Positions 10,528-18,544 of a stretch of DNA of 64,000 bases are shown here, piece by piece; the stretch's first letter is position 1, and each line of letters opens with the position of its first letter. The notes beneath the pieces are model-generated. The model saw only the letters and a list, made by a program, of their open reading frames with translations. It ran no database searches and was not told the origin of the DNA. The stretch lies in contig NC_014221.1 in the NCBI RefSeq assembly GCF_000092425.1, positions 811,001-875,000 of the forward strand. The letters are read 5' to 3'. Source of the stretch: Truepera radiovictrix DSM 17093. GTDB taxonomy: Bacteria; Deinococcota; Deinococci; Deinococcales; Trueperaceae. Position numbers and translations under genes: made by a program.

Positions 10528-11186
10528 TCGAGCTGCGAGGCGTGACCAAGCGTTACGGGCAGGGGCAGGCGGCGGTGCAGGCGCTTACGGACGTGAGCCT
10601 CGTCGTTCCCGCCGGAAGCTACGTTGCCGTCACGGGACGGAGCGGCTCCGGTAAGTCGACGCTGCTAAGTATCGTCGGTTGCCTCGAACGACCTACCTCG
10701 GGGGAGTATCGGCTTCTGGGGCAGCCTATCACCCGCGCGCCGGACCGTGAGCTGTCACGGCTACGCGCCCAGAGCTTTGGCTTTGTCTTTCAAGCGTTTC
10801 ACCTGCTCCCTGAAAAGAGCGTGCTAGACAACGTCACGCTGCCCCTGCGTTATGGCCGCCTGCCGAAAGCGGCGTGGCGCCGCCGTGCACGAGAGCTGCT
10901 GGGGCAAGTTGGGCTCGCTGAACGTATGGATAGTCGCCCCAGCCAGCTTTCAGGGGGTGAGCAGCAGCGCGTCGCTATCGCCAGGGCGCTGGCGAACGAC
11001 CCTAAAGTTTTACTTGCCGATGAACCGACCGGCAATCTAGACAGTCACACTCGGGACGAGATTATCGCCTTGCTCGAAGCAGAGCATGCGCGGGGGAAAA
11101 CGCTCTTGATCGTCACGCACGATGCGGAGCTAGCAGCTAGGGCGCAGGTGCGTTTAGCGCTGCGCGACGGGTGCGTCGTGTTCTAG
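10524..11186 (+). CDS. ABC transporter ATPase (MacB/LolD type)
   Basis: A 220-residue nucleotide-binding subunit, start ATG 10524 overlapping the permease stop and preceded by AAGGGGGGAAGG. All motifs are intact: Walker [12 protein letters not shown]-loop [18 protein letters not shown], signature LSGGEQQR, Walker [13 protein letters not shown] and the switch His in VTHD. The ADEPTGNLD form is typical of partners of FtsX-like permeases. Together with the upstream permease it forms one transporter. Its stop overlaps the stop of the convergent M50 gene by 4 nt. Confidence 0.92.
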   Translation: MIELRGVTKRYGQGQAAVQALTDVSLVVPAGSYVAVTGRSGSGKSTLLSIVGCLERPTSGEYRLLGQPITRAPDRELSRLRAQSFGFVFQAFHLLPEKSVLDNVTLPLRYGRLPKAAWRRRARELLGQVGLAERMDSRPSQLSGGEQQRVAIARALANDPKVLLADEPTGNLDSHTRDEIIALLEAEHARGKTLLIVTHDAELAARAQVRLALRDGCVVF

Positions 11187-11821
11187 GCGAGCACCAGCCG
11201 CAGCAGCGCGAGCGTCACCCCGTTGATGAGCCCGAACACCTGCTCGCGAAACCCCACCAAGAGGATGACGACGAGCAAAAAACCGTAGCGCTCGAGCCCC
11301 CACAGCGCGCGCTGCATCCCGCGCGGTAAAAGCGCCTGCAGCGCCTTCGAGCCGTCTAAGGGGGGGACCGGCAGGAGGTTAAAGGTCGCCAGCACGATGT
11401 TGATCTGCGCCATGAAAAAGAGCCCCGCGCGCAGCGGGTCGCGCGCGAGCGCCTGGGACAGGGTCCCTAGCGTGACGCCGAGCCCGGCGAGGGCGCCCAA
11501 AGCGGCGAGCGCGAGGAGGAGGTTGACGATGACACCGGCGAGCGAGACGACGAGCATCCCTACGCGGTAGTGGCGGAAGTTGCCGGGTTGGATGGGGACC
11601 GGTCTCGCCCAACCGAAACCGACGAGAAAGAGCATGGCGGTGCCCACGGGATCTAGGTGCCGGAGCGGGTTGAGGGTGATGCGGCCCAGGTTGCGGGCGG
11701 TTTTGTCGCCCATCTTGTCGGCGGTCCACGCGTGGGCGAGTTCGTGCAGCGCGAGGCTATAGAGGAGCGCGCCGGCGACCAGGGCGAAGGTCGCCGGCGC
11801 ACTCTGCAGCAGCGAGAGCAC
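11183..11821 (-). CDS. Site-2 protease family (M50) membrane metalloprotease
   Basis: An integral membrane zinc protease of the short M50 (rhomboid-like Rv1735/YdcA-type) group. The first helix carries HELAH (residues 26-30) and the distal helix carries the third ligand in PVPPLDG. The start is the GTG at 11821, which shares its G with the TAG of the upstream gene (TAGTG), giving 212 residues; a longer frame to 11989 would read into that gene. It is paralogous to the gene upstream (shared L-R-LDP-GT--LF--GFGW-RP-P block) but keeps the full zinc site. The substrate is unknown. Confidence 0.85.
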   Translation of the reverse strand: MLSLLQSAPATFALVAGALLYSLALHELAHAWTADKMGDKTARNLGRITLNPLRHLDPVGTAMLFLVGFGWARPVPIQPGNFRHYRVGMLVVSLAGVIVNLLLALAALGALAGLGVTLGTLSQALARDPLRAGLFFMAQINIVLATFNLLPVPPLDGSKALQALLPRGMQRALWGLERYGFLLVVILLVGFREQVFGLINGVTLALLRLVLA

Positions 11822-12462
11822 TAGAGGCCGGGGATCAAACGGACGAGGCCAAGGATCACTTGCTGAAAAAAGGCCTGCAGCGCGCCCGTGACGTTGAGCG
11901 CGTTGAGCACGAAAAAGACGAGGATAAACCCGAGGATGCCGAACGAGGCGATCTGCTGGATAAAGCGGCGGACGTCCGGGTTGCCCCACGCGAGCGCGGC
12001 CTTGGCGCCGTCGAGGGGGAAGACGGGGAAGAGGTTGATCACCGCGTGCAAGATGGCGACCGACGAGGCGAGGATAAACGCGCGCGCCAAGATGGGGCTG
12101 CCGAGCGCGGCGAAAATGGCGGCGACGAGGGTCGCGACAAAGGCCACCAGGAGGTACGCGAGCGGCCCGCTATACCACACCAGCGCCTCTTGGCGGCCGC
12201 GGCCGCGGTAGTTGCGGCTGTTGGTCGGGATGGGGCGCGGCCAACCGAAGCCCAGGAGAAAGAGGAAAAGCACGCCGATGGGCTCGAGGTGCCGCTGGAA
12301 GTCGAAGCTCAAAAAGCCCGAGAAGCGCGGGTTGGCGTCCCCGTAGCGCGAGGCGACCCACGCCTGCGCGACGTTGTGGAAGACAAGGGCGAAGATCATG
12401 ACGATGCTGACGATGATGAGGTCGGTGGTGTTGTAGCCGCCTTGTAGATAACGGATGAGCAC
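11821..12462 (-). CDS. M50-like membrane protein lacking the zinc motif
   Basis: A 213-residue, multi-TM homologue of the M50 protease encoded immediately downstream. At the place of HEXXH it has HNVAQ (residues 29-33), so the catalytic Glu and second zinc His are lost, while FPLDGAKA is kept. It starts at GTG 12462 behind AGGAGAAAAG and is translationally coupled to the next gene. I infer a pseudo-protease that may partner or regulate the active enzyme; it is unlikely to cleave by itself. Confidence 0.8.
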   Translation of the reverse strand: MLIRYLQGGYNTTDLIIVSIVMIFALVFHNVAQAWVASRYGDANPRFSGFLSFDFQRHLEPIGVLFLFLLGFGWPRPIPTNSRNYRGRGRQEALVWYSGPLAYLLVAFVATLVAAIFAALGSPILARAFILASSVAILHAVINLFPVFPLDGAKAALAWGNPDVRRFIQQIASFGILGFILVFFVLNALNVTGALQAFFQQVILGLVRLIPGL

Positions 12463-12508
12463 CTTTTCTCCTGTAGGGCGCGCCTCGCGGCCTCGCGGCG
12501 AGACGGCG

Positions 12509-13750
12509 TTAGGGTCGTGGCGAAGGGGTTGTCGGTTTGAGGCCCGCGACGAGCCGTTGGGCGAGCCTCCGCTCGTCGTCGAGCGACCTCACCTCACCGG
12601 CGGCGCGGGCGCGCGCGACCGCGCGCAGCACTGCGCCCACGTGCGGGCCTGCTGGCAGCCCCAAGTTTAACACGTCCTCCCCGCTAAGCAGGGGCCGCTC
12701 GAGCTGCGCGGCGAGCTCGGGGCGGGCGGCTTTGAGGGCGAAGTGTTCCGCCTCGCTGCCGCGGTCGAGCGCCTCGCCGCGCAGCGCCGCCAGAAAGCGC
12801 CGGCGCGCGCTCACAAGGCGCTTGGGCCAGCCCATGCGGCGCTGGTGGGCGGCGAGTTCGCTTTCGCTCAGCGCGCCGAGCAGAACGATCAGGTAGCTCT
12901 CGGCGGGGACGGGGTGGCGTGAGCGCAGCGCGTCGAGCTCGCCGACCCACGGCGTGGTGCGCAGGCCGTAGAGCGCCCAGAGCGCCCCCGGCGCCTCACC
13001 TTGGGCCTTGCCCTGCATTGCGAGGTGCTCGAGGGCGGGGGCGACGCGGGGCTCGGCGAGGGTCAAAAGGAGCTCGTGCTTGAGGCGCTCCGGGCTCACC
13101 TGCTCATGGGCGCGCGCGCGCAGCGCCCGCGCCGCCTGCGCCGCCGTGAAGGCGTCGTAGGCGAAGCCGAGCCGCGCGGCCAGCCGTGAACCCCGCACGA
13201 GCCGCGTCGGGTCGTCGCAGAACGAGGCGGGGTGCAGCGTGCGTAGCCGCCGCGCCCGGAGGTCCTCGAGCGCCCCCGGGACGCTCAGCAGCAGCCGCGG
13301 CGCGGGCGCGAGGCGCAGTGCAAAGGTGTTGACCGAAAAGTCGCGGCGCTCAAGGTCGTCCGCTAGAGGGGCCGCCTCCACCGTCGGCAGGGCGCCGGGG
13401 TGGGCGTAGCGCTCGCGGCGGGCGGTGGCGAGGTCGAGCTCGAGCTCCTCTAGGCGCAGCGTGCAGGTCAAAAACGCCTCGTGGCAGCTCAGCACCCCCC
13501 CGAGGTCGCGCTGCAGCGCCCGCCCGAGCGGGGCGGCGTCGCCCCCCTCGACGAGCACGTCGAGGTCGCGCACCGCCGCAAGCTCGCCTAGAAGCGCGTC
13601 GCGCACGGTGCCCCCGACGAGGTAGAGCGCCCGCCCCCGAAAGCGCTCCGACAGAGCGTGCTGGGTCACCGCCGCCAACAGGCGGCGGGCGCGCTCGGGC
13701 AGGGCGGTGTAGAGCCGCTCTAGGATGCCTTCGGGGTCGGGGTGGGGCAC
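12509..13750 (-). CDS. CCA tRNA nucleotidyltransferase / poly(A) polymerase family
   Basis: The 413-residue protein has a class II nucleotidyltransferase head: LVGGTVRDALLG, the metal-binding RDLDVLVEG (Asp-x-Asp), and RRDFSVNTFALRL. An RNA-binding region follows with DDPTRLVRGSRLAARLGF. It adds nucleotides to tRNA 3' ends (CCA, or A only in split systems); which of these cannot be told from this gene. The start is GTG 13750. TAGACT at 13758-13763 on the minus strand lies 7 nt before it, so the mRNA is probably leaderless. Confidence 0.88.
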   Translation of the reverse strand: MPHPDPEGILERLYTALPERARRLLAAVTQHALSERFRGRALYLVGGTVRDALLGELAAVRDLDVLVEGGDAAPLGRALQRDLGGVLSCHEAFLTCTLRLEELELDLATARRERYAHPGALPTVEAAPLADDLERRDFSVNTFALRLAPAPRLLLSVPGALEDLRARRLRTLHPASFCDDPTRLVRGSRLAARLGFAYDAFTAAQAARALRARAHEQVSPERLKHELLLTLAEPRVAPALEHLAMQGKAQGEAPGALWALYGLRTTPWVGELDALRSRHPVPAESYLIVLLGALSESELAAHQRRMGWPKRLVSARRRFLAALRGEALDRGSEAEHFALKAARPELAAQLERPLLSGEDVLNLGLPAGPHVGAVLRAVARARAAGEVRSLDDERRLAQRLVAGLKPTTPSPRP

Positions 13751-13814
13751 GCCTCTTAGTCTACGGGGCCGCGTGCCGCTGCGGGCGCGGCCGGGTTGCA
13801 GCGTAGGATGGGGG

Positions 13815-14288
13815 GTGTTTCACGTCGCGCTCTTTGAACCCGAGATCGCCGGCAATGTCGGCAACATCGCCCGCACCTGCGCGGTGGTCGGCGCCCCCTT
13901 GCACCTCATCCGCCCCTACGGTTTTCGCCTCTCGGACGCGGCCGTGCGCCGCGCCGGGATGGACTACTGGGAGGCGGTGCAGCTCACCCAACACGCCTCG
14001 TTCGCGCAGTTTGAGGCGCACTTCGCGCGCGCCTTCGAGGCGGGGCGGGTGTTCGCCTTTACGACGAAGGCGACCGTGGGCTACAGCGAGGTGCGCTACC
14101 GCCCGGGAGACGTCCTCCTCTTCGGGCCGGAGTCGCGCGGTTTGCCGGAGGCGGTGCGCGCGCTCGCTTCGCCCGTGCGCATCCCCATGCAGGGGGGGGC
14201 GCGCTCGCTCAACCTCGCCGTCAGCGTCGGCGTGGGGCTCTACGAGGCGTGGCGGCAGCTCGGGTTCGCGCCGACGCCGCCACCGTAG
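13815..14288 (+). CDS. trmL: tRNA (cytidine/uridine-34 2'-O)-methyltransferase
   Basis: A SPOUT methyltransferase that modifies the wobble ribose of certain tRNAs. The 157 residues start VFHVALFEPEIAGNVGNIART and contain the SAM-knot motifs LLFGPESRGLP and IPMQGGARSLNLAVSVGVGLYEAWRQ. The start is GTG 13815, chosen because family members begin at this point and because TAGGAT (13804-13809) is only 5 nt upstream, a leaderless promoter. It is divergent from the nucleotidyltransferase gene with 64 bp between starts. Confidence 0.9.
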   Translation: MFHVALFEPEIAGNVGNIARTCAVVGAPLHLIRPYGFRLSDAAVRRAGMDYWEAVQLTQHASFAQFEAHFARAFEAGRVFAFTTKATVGYSEVRYRPGDVLLFGPESRGLPEAVRALASPVRIPMQGGARSLNLAVSVGVGLYEAWRQLGFAPTPPP

Positions 14289-14305
14289 GGTGAGGCGGCG
14301 GCGCG

Positions 14306-15367
14306 TCAGAGCGTGAAGTCGACGCCCCCCCCTAGCCCCTCGAGAAAGGCCACGAGGAGCCGGATGACGTTCTCGACGTCCTCGGGGTCGACCATCTCGA
14401 CGGGCGAATGCATGTAGCGGTTGGGGACGCTCACGACGGCCGTCGGCACGCCGGCGCGGTTTTTGGCGATGTCGTCGGCGTCGGTGTGGGTGCGCGCGGG
14501 GGAGGTGCCGAGGGTGTAGGGGAGGCGCCGCGCCTCGGCCGTTGCGATGAGGCGCTCGAGCACCCCGCGGTGGACGAAGGAGCCGACCGACAGCTCGGCC
14601 CCCGAGCCGAAAGGCCGCTCGCCTTCGCGTTTGACGTCCACGGTGGGGACGTCGGTCGCGTGGGTGACGTCGATGGCGATGGCGACGTCGGGCGTCAGCG
14701 CGTGCGCGGCGATGTAGGCGCCCACCCCGCCGATCTCCTCCTGGACGGTCGCGACGGCGACGACCTCGGCGTTCGCCCCCGCTTCGGCGGCGCGGCGCGC
14801 CGCCTCGAGCGCGATGTAGGCGCCTAGACGGTTGTCGATGGCCTTACTTACCAAGCGGCCGTTGAGAAGCTCGATCACGGGCTGCTCGATCACCGCGAAG
14901 TCGCCCGCGCGCACGTGCGCCTTGGCCTCGTCGCCGCTTTTGGCGCCGATGTCGATCCACAACGATTCGATCTTCGAGACCTTGGTTCGCTCCTCGCTCT
15001 CCATCAGGTGGATCGGTTTTTTGCCGATGACGCCGAGGAGCTCGCCCCGGTAACCGACCACCCGCACGCGCTGCCCGACGAGCTGCTGCGCGTCCCAGCC
15101 GCCGACGCCCTTGAAGTACAAAAACCCCTCTTTGTCGATGTGCGTAATGATCAGACCGATCTCGTCGAGGTGCCCGGCCAGCATTACGCGGGGCACGCCC
15201 TCCTGGCGGGAGGGTCCAAACGACGCAAACGAGTTGCCGTAGGTGTCGCGCGTGAGCGTGGCGCCGTACGCTTCGGCTTGCCGCCGCCAGACGGCGGCGG
15301 GTTTTCCCTCAAAGGCGCTCGTACCGGGCGCTCGGAGGAGGTCATAAAGAAACGCGGCTTGGTGCAT
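14306..15367 (-). CDS. M42 family metallopeptidase (glutamyl/leucyl aminopeptidase type)
   Basis: A cytoplasmic dizinc aminopeptidase of 353 residues. Zinc and catalytic residues are visible in LAGHLDEIGLI, KAIDNRLGAY, TVQEEIGGVGA (catalytic Glu), AIDVTHATDVP and the late SPVEMVDPEDVENV with the preceding ARTHTDADDIAK His. The family usually forms dodecamers that trim peptides. A TACAGT hexamer (15375-15380) lies 7 nt before the ATG, again a leaderless layout. Confidence 0.9.
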   Translation of the reverse strand: MHQAAFLYDLLRAPGTSAFEGKPAAVWRRQAEAYGATLTRDTYGNSFASFGPSRQEGVPRVMLAGHLDEIGLIITHIDKEGFLYFKGVGGWDAQQLVGQRVRVVGYRGELLGVIGKKPIHLMESEERTKVSKIESLWIDIGAKSGDEAKAHVRAGDFAVIEQPVIELLNGRLVSKAIDNRLGAYIALEAARRAAEAGANAEVVAVATVQEEIGGVGAYIAAHALTPDVAIAIDVTHATDVPTVDVKREGERPFGSGAELSVGSFVHRGVLERLIATAEARRLPYTLGTSPARTHTDADDIAKNRAGVPTAVVSVPNRYMHSPVEMVDPEDVENVIRLLVAFLEGLGGGVDFTL

Positions 15368-15484
15368 GGGGCGAACTGTACCACGCGCCTAGCGCTGGCG
15401 CTTTGTGCACGGCGTGCGCTAGTGGGGGTGCTGCGTGCGGCGTGGGCGCTGCCGGTGGGGGCGCCGTACTATGATGGGCGAACG

Positions 15485-16018
15485 ATGGAGATACGAGATG
15501 CGCGCCCCGCCGATGTCCCCGCCATCGCCCGCGTCCACGTCGACAGCTGGCGCCGGACCTACCGCGACCTGTTGCCCCAAAGCTACCTCAATAGCCTCTC
15601 CGCCGACGCCCGCGAGGAGATGTGGGGCGAGGCGTTCGCGCCGGAGAGCACCACGTTTTTGGTCGTCGCCGAGGACTCGGGTAGGATCGTCGGCTTCGCT
15701 GCGGCGGGCCCCGCGCGCCACGAGACCTCCGAAGCCAGGGCCTACAGCGGCGAGCTCTACGCGGTGTACACGCTCGCCGACTACCAGCGGCGCGGTCTCG
15801 GGCGGCGCCTCGTCGTCGCGGCCGCCGAGGCGCTCCTCGCCAAGGGTTACACCGACATGATCACCTGGGTCATCGAGGACGACGCCGCCTGCCGCTTCTA
15901 CGAACGCCTAGGGGGCGAGCGGGTCGGTAGCAAAACCGTCGAGCTCGCCAACATGTCGCTGCGGGCCGTGGCTTATGGCTGGCCCGACATGAGCGTGCTG
16001 CTTAAACCACAGGTGTGA
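15485..16018 (+). CDS. GNAT family N-acetyltransferase
   Basis: The 177-residue protein carries a complete GNAT fold: MEIRDARPADVPAIARVHVDSWRRTY at the N-terminus, then the acetyl-CoA loop YQRRGLGRRLV and the late strand-helix ACRFYERLGGE. The ATG at 15485 is preferred; long upstream in-frame extension is antisense to the M42 gene. TACTAT at 15467-15472 is a likely -10. The substrate cannot be read from the sequence. Confidence 0.85.
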   Translation: MEIRDARPADVPAIARVHVDSWRRTYRDLLPQSYLNSLSADAREEMWGEAFAPESTTFLVVAEDSGRIVGFAAAGPARHETSEARAYSGELYAVYTLADYQRRGLGRRLVVAAAEALLAKGYTDMITWVIEDDAACRFYERLGGERVGSKTVELANMSLRAVAYGWPDMSVLLKPQV

Positions 16019-16067
16019 AGAGCCGCGAGTGCCGAGCGGTGGGTAGACGCCTTTGACGCGTCGCTGG

Positions 16068-17087
16068 TTACACCCCCACGGGTCTTTGCTCGAGCCGCCG
16101 CGCGATGTCCGCCATCGCCGCCGCGGCGTGCAGGAGCCCGTTTTCGATAAACACGTCCGAGGTGCGGGTGCCGAAACCCGCCGAGCCGATGAAGTAGAGC
16201 CCCGGCACGTTGCTCTCAAAAGTCGCGGGGTCGAGCGCGACGGAAAAGTCTTCGGGGTTCGTCTCGACCCCTAGACCCTCTAAAAAGCGCCCCGGCGCCG
16301 CGTAGTAGCCCGTCAGCGCGAAGGTCACGTCGGTCGGGATGCGCAGCTCCTCGCCCGCTTTGAGCGCGACGACCTCAGTCGGGGTGATCGCTTGCACCAC
16401 GGTGCGAAAGTGCGCGGTGATCGACCCCTCTTTAATGCGGTTTTCCAGGTTCGGCCGGATCCAGTACTTGAGCGAGTGGCGAAAGCCCTCGCCGCGGTGG
16501 ACCATCGTCACCTTGGCGCCGGCGCGGAAAAGCTCTAGAGCAGCGTCGGCGGCGCTCGAGCCCGCCCCGATGATGGTCACGTTGCGGCCCCAGTGCGGGT
16601 GCGCCTCGTCGAAGTAGTGCGAGACGCTCGGCAGGTCCTCACCGGGGACGCCGAGCCGTTTGGGGTTGTCGTAGTAGCCGGTCGCCACCACCACGGTGCG
16701 GGCGCGCAGCCGCTCTTCCGGGCGGTGTTCGGGGGAGAGCGTCAACTCAAACCCCTCCGGCGCGCGCCGCACGGCCGTGACGGGGCTGTAGAGGCGCACG
16801 TGCAGGGCTTCGCGTTGGGCGACCTTGCGGTAGTAGTCCAGCGCCTCTTTGCGGGTCGGTTTGTCGGTCGCCGTTACAAACGGGTGCCCGCCGACCTCGA
16901 GGCGTTCGCTGGTGGTGAAAAAGGTCAAAAAGGTCGGCCAGCGGTAGATGGCGTCGACCACGGCGCCCTTGTCGATAAGCAGGTAGCGGAGTCCGGCGCG
17001 CTTGGCGCGGATCGCGGCCTCGATGCCGATGGGGCCTGCGCCGATAATGGCGACGTCTAACGGGGAGGCGGGGGGCGCGTCCAACAT
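16068..17087 (-). CDS. ypdA: YpdA-type FAD/NADPH disulfide reductase (putative bacillithiol disulfide reductase)
   Basis: A 339-residue two-dinucleotide-fold flavoprotein: FAD motif IIGAGPIGIEAAI (residues about 14-26), NADPH motif IIGAGSSAADAALELF (about 175-190), and the ATGYYDNPKRLGVPGEDLP segment typical of YpdA. It lacks the redox CXXC of thioredoxin reductases, as YpdA does. YpdA reduces bacillithiol disulfide in organisms that use bacillithiol, which includes Deinococcus. The TAAGGT at 17094-17099 lies 6 nt upstream of the ATG. Confidence 0.85.
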   Translation of the reverse strand: MLDAPPASPLDVAIIGAGPIGIEAAIRAKRAGLRYLLIDKGAVVDAIYRWPTFLTFFTTSERLEVGGHPFVTATDKPTRKEALDYYRKVAQREALHVRLYSPVTAVRRAPEGFELTLSPEHRPEERLRARTVVVATGYYDNPKRLGVPGEDLPSVSHYFDEAHPHWGRNVTIIGAGSSAADAALELFRAGAKVTMVHRGEGFRHSLKYWIRPNLENRIKEGSITAHFRTVVQAITPTEVVALKAGEELRIPTDVTFALTGYYAAPGRFLEGLGVETNPEDFSVALDPATFESNVPGLYFIGSAGFGTRTSDVFIENGLLHAAAAMADIARRLEQRPVGV

Positions 17088-17167
17088 GACGCCACCTTAG
17101 CAAACGGCGCCCCGAACGCCTGCGGGAGGGGCTACACGCCGCTACCTGCGACCCGTGGCGTGGGCCG

Positions 17168-17812
17168 CTACCGGCGGCGGCTCGGGCAGAGGGGTGCGAG
17201 CGTGCAGACCTCGCAGGCCGGGGCGCGCGCGAAGCACACCCGCCGCCCGTGAAAGATCAGCGCGTTGTGCAGAAAGATCCAGCTCGCGGGCGGAAAGAGC
17301 GCCTCGAGGTCGCGCTGCACGCGGTCGGGATTGGTCGCCGCGCTCAGCCCCAAACGCCGCGCGAGCCGCCCGACGTGGGTGTCGACGGCGATCGCGGGGC
17401 GTCCGAAGGCGTTGGCCAGCACGACCGCGGCCGTTTTGCGCCCGACGCCGGGGAGCGAGAGAACCGCCCCAAAGTCCTCGGGGACCTCCCCACCGAAGCG
17501 CTCGACGAGCGCGCGCGCCGTGGCCACGCAGTTTCTGGCCTTGGCGCGGTAGAGGCCAATGCGCCGGATGTAGGGTTCGACCTCCTCCGGTTCGGCTAGG
17601 GCGAGGGCGTGCGCGTCGGGGTAGCGCTCGAAGAGCGCGGGGGTCGCGGCGTTGACGCTCCTGTCGGTCGCCTGCGCCGATAAGATGGTGGCGATGAGCA
17701 GTTCAAAGGGGTTGTGGTGGTCGAGTTCGGTCGTCGCGTCTGGGTAGCTCTCTTGCAGGGCTCTCAAAATGAGCGGGGCGCGCTCGGTGGGGGGCGCCGC
17801 GGCGTCGGTCAT
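17168..17812 (-). CDS. nth: Endonuclease III, [4Fe-4S] DNA glycosylase/AP lyase
   Basis: Base-excision repair enzyme for oxidised pyrimidines. The 214 residues show the helix-hairpin-helix LPGVGRKTAAVVLANAFG with the catalytic Lys, the catalytic Asp in AVDTHV, and four C-terminal cysteines spaced C-x6-C-x2-C-x5-C for the iron-sulfur cluster. Length is normal. TAGGAT (17819-17824) ends 6 nt before the ATG. It is divergent from the gene at 17863, with 50 bp between starts. Confidence 0.95.
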   Translation of the reverse strand: MTDAAAPPTERAPLILRALQESYPDATTELDHHNPFELLIATILSAQATDRSVNAATPALFERYPDAHALALAEPEEVEPYIRRIGLYRAKARNCVATARALVERFGGEVPEDFGAVLSLPGVGRKTAAVVLANAFGRPAIAVDTHVGRLARRLGLSAATNPDRVQRDLEALFPPASWIFLHNALIFHGRRVCFARAPACEVCTLAPLCPSRRR

Positions 17813-17862
17813 GGCGCCATCCTACCTTTGGGGGAGCCGGCGAGAGGGCGTTAGACTGAGCC

Positions 17863-18468
17863 GTGTCTAGCGCCGCACCCCCCGACCCCCCGACGCCCGG
17901 CCCCGTGCGCGACTGGGTGTGGGGGCGGCTTTTGGCGGCGCGGCAGGTCGCTTATCCGCTCCCCCCGCACGGGCACCACCCCAACTTCAAGGGGGCGGCG
18001 GAAGCGGCCGCGCGCCTGCTAGAACACCTTTTCCAGACGGCGCGGCTCCGCCCCGGGGACACCGTGCTCGCCTACCCCGACTACGTGCTGAGACCCTTGC
18101 GCCAGCGCCTCTTGGAGGCCGGGGTCAGCGTCGTGGTCCCCGCGCAGCACGGCCCCCACTACCGACGCCTCGAGAGCGGGGTGGTCGACGCGCGCGCGGC
18201 CTCGAGTATCGCCGGGGCGGAGCGTCAAGGGGAGCTCCTCACGGCGCTACCGGACCCCGCGCTGCTACGCCTGAGCTTGGTGGCCTGCGTCGCGGTGAGC
18301 GTGCGCGGCGAGGTGCTGAGCAAGGGTTACGGCTTTTCGCTGCCGCCTGAGACCCATCACCTGAGCGCAGCGACGATCGTGCACCCCCTGCAGGTGCTCG
18401 GCGCGCTCCAGGGAGACCGTCCGGGGGTAGCGCTCTACGCTACGCCGGAGGCGGTTCGCGAGGTGTAG
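17863..18468 (+). CDS. 5-formyltetrahydrofolate cyclo-ligase family protein
   Basis: The 201 residues include HPNFKGAAEAAARLLEH, PDYVLRPLRQRLLEAG, LVACVAVSVRGEVLSKGYGFS, which fit the 5-FTHF cyclo-ligase/MTHFSD fold that converts 5-formyl-THF to 5,10-methenyl-THF with ATP. The N-terminal nucleotide loop is less conserved than in YgfA, so a divergent family member is possible. The GTG start at 17863 is supported by TAGACT (17852-17857) 5 nt upstream. Confidence 0.7.
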   Translation: MSSAAPPDPPTPGPVRDWVWGRLLAARQVAYPLPPHGHHPNFKGAAEAAARLLEHLFQTARLRPGDTVLAYPDYVLRPLRQRLLEAGVSVVVPAQHGPHYRRLESGVVDARAASSIAGAERQGELLTALPDPALLRLSLVACVAVSVRGEVLSKGYGFSLPPETHHLSAATIVHPLQVLGALQGDRPGVALYATPEAVREV

Positions 18469-18544
18469 CGAGGGGGCGTCGCGGCTCGCCCCCGAAGCGA
18501 AAAATCCGCCACCTCGCTCCCGAGCGCCCCCGTAGACTCTAAAG

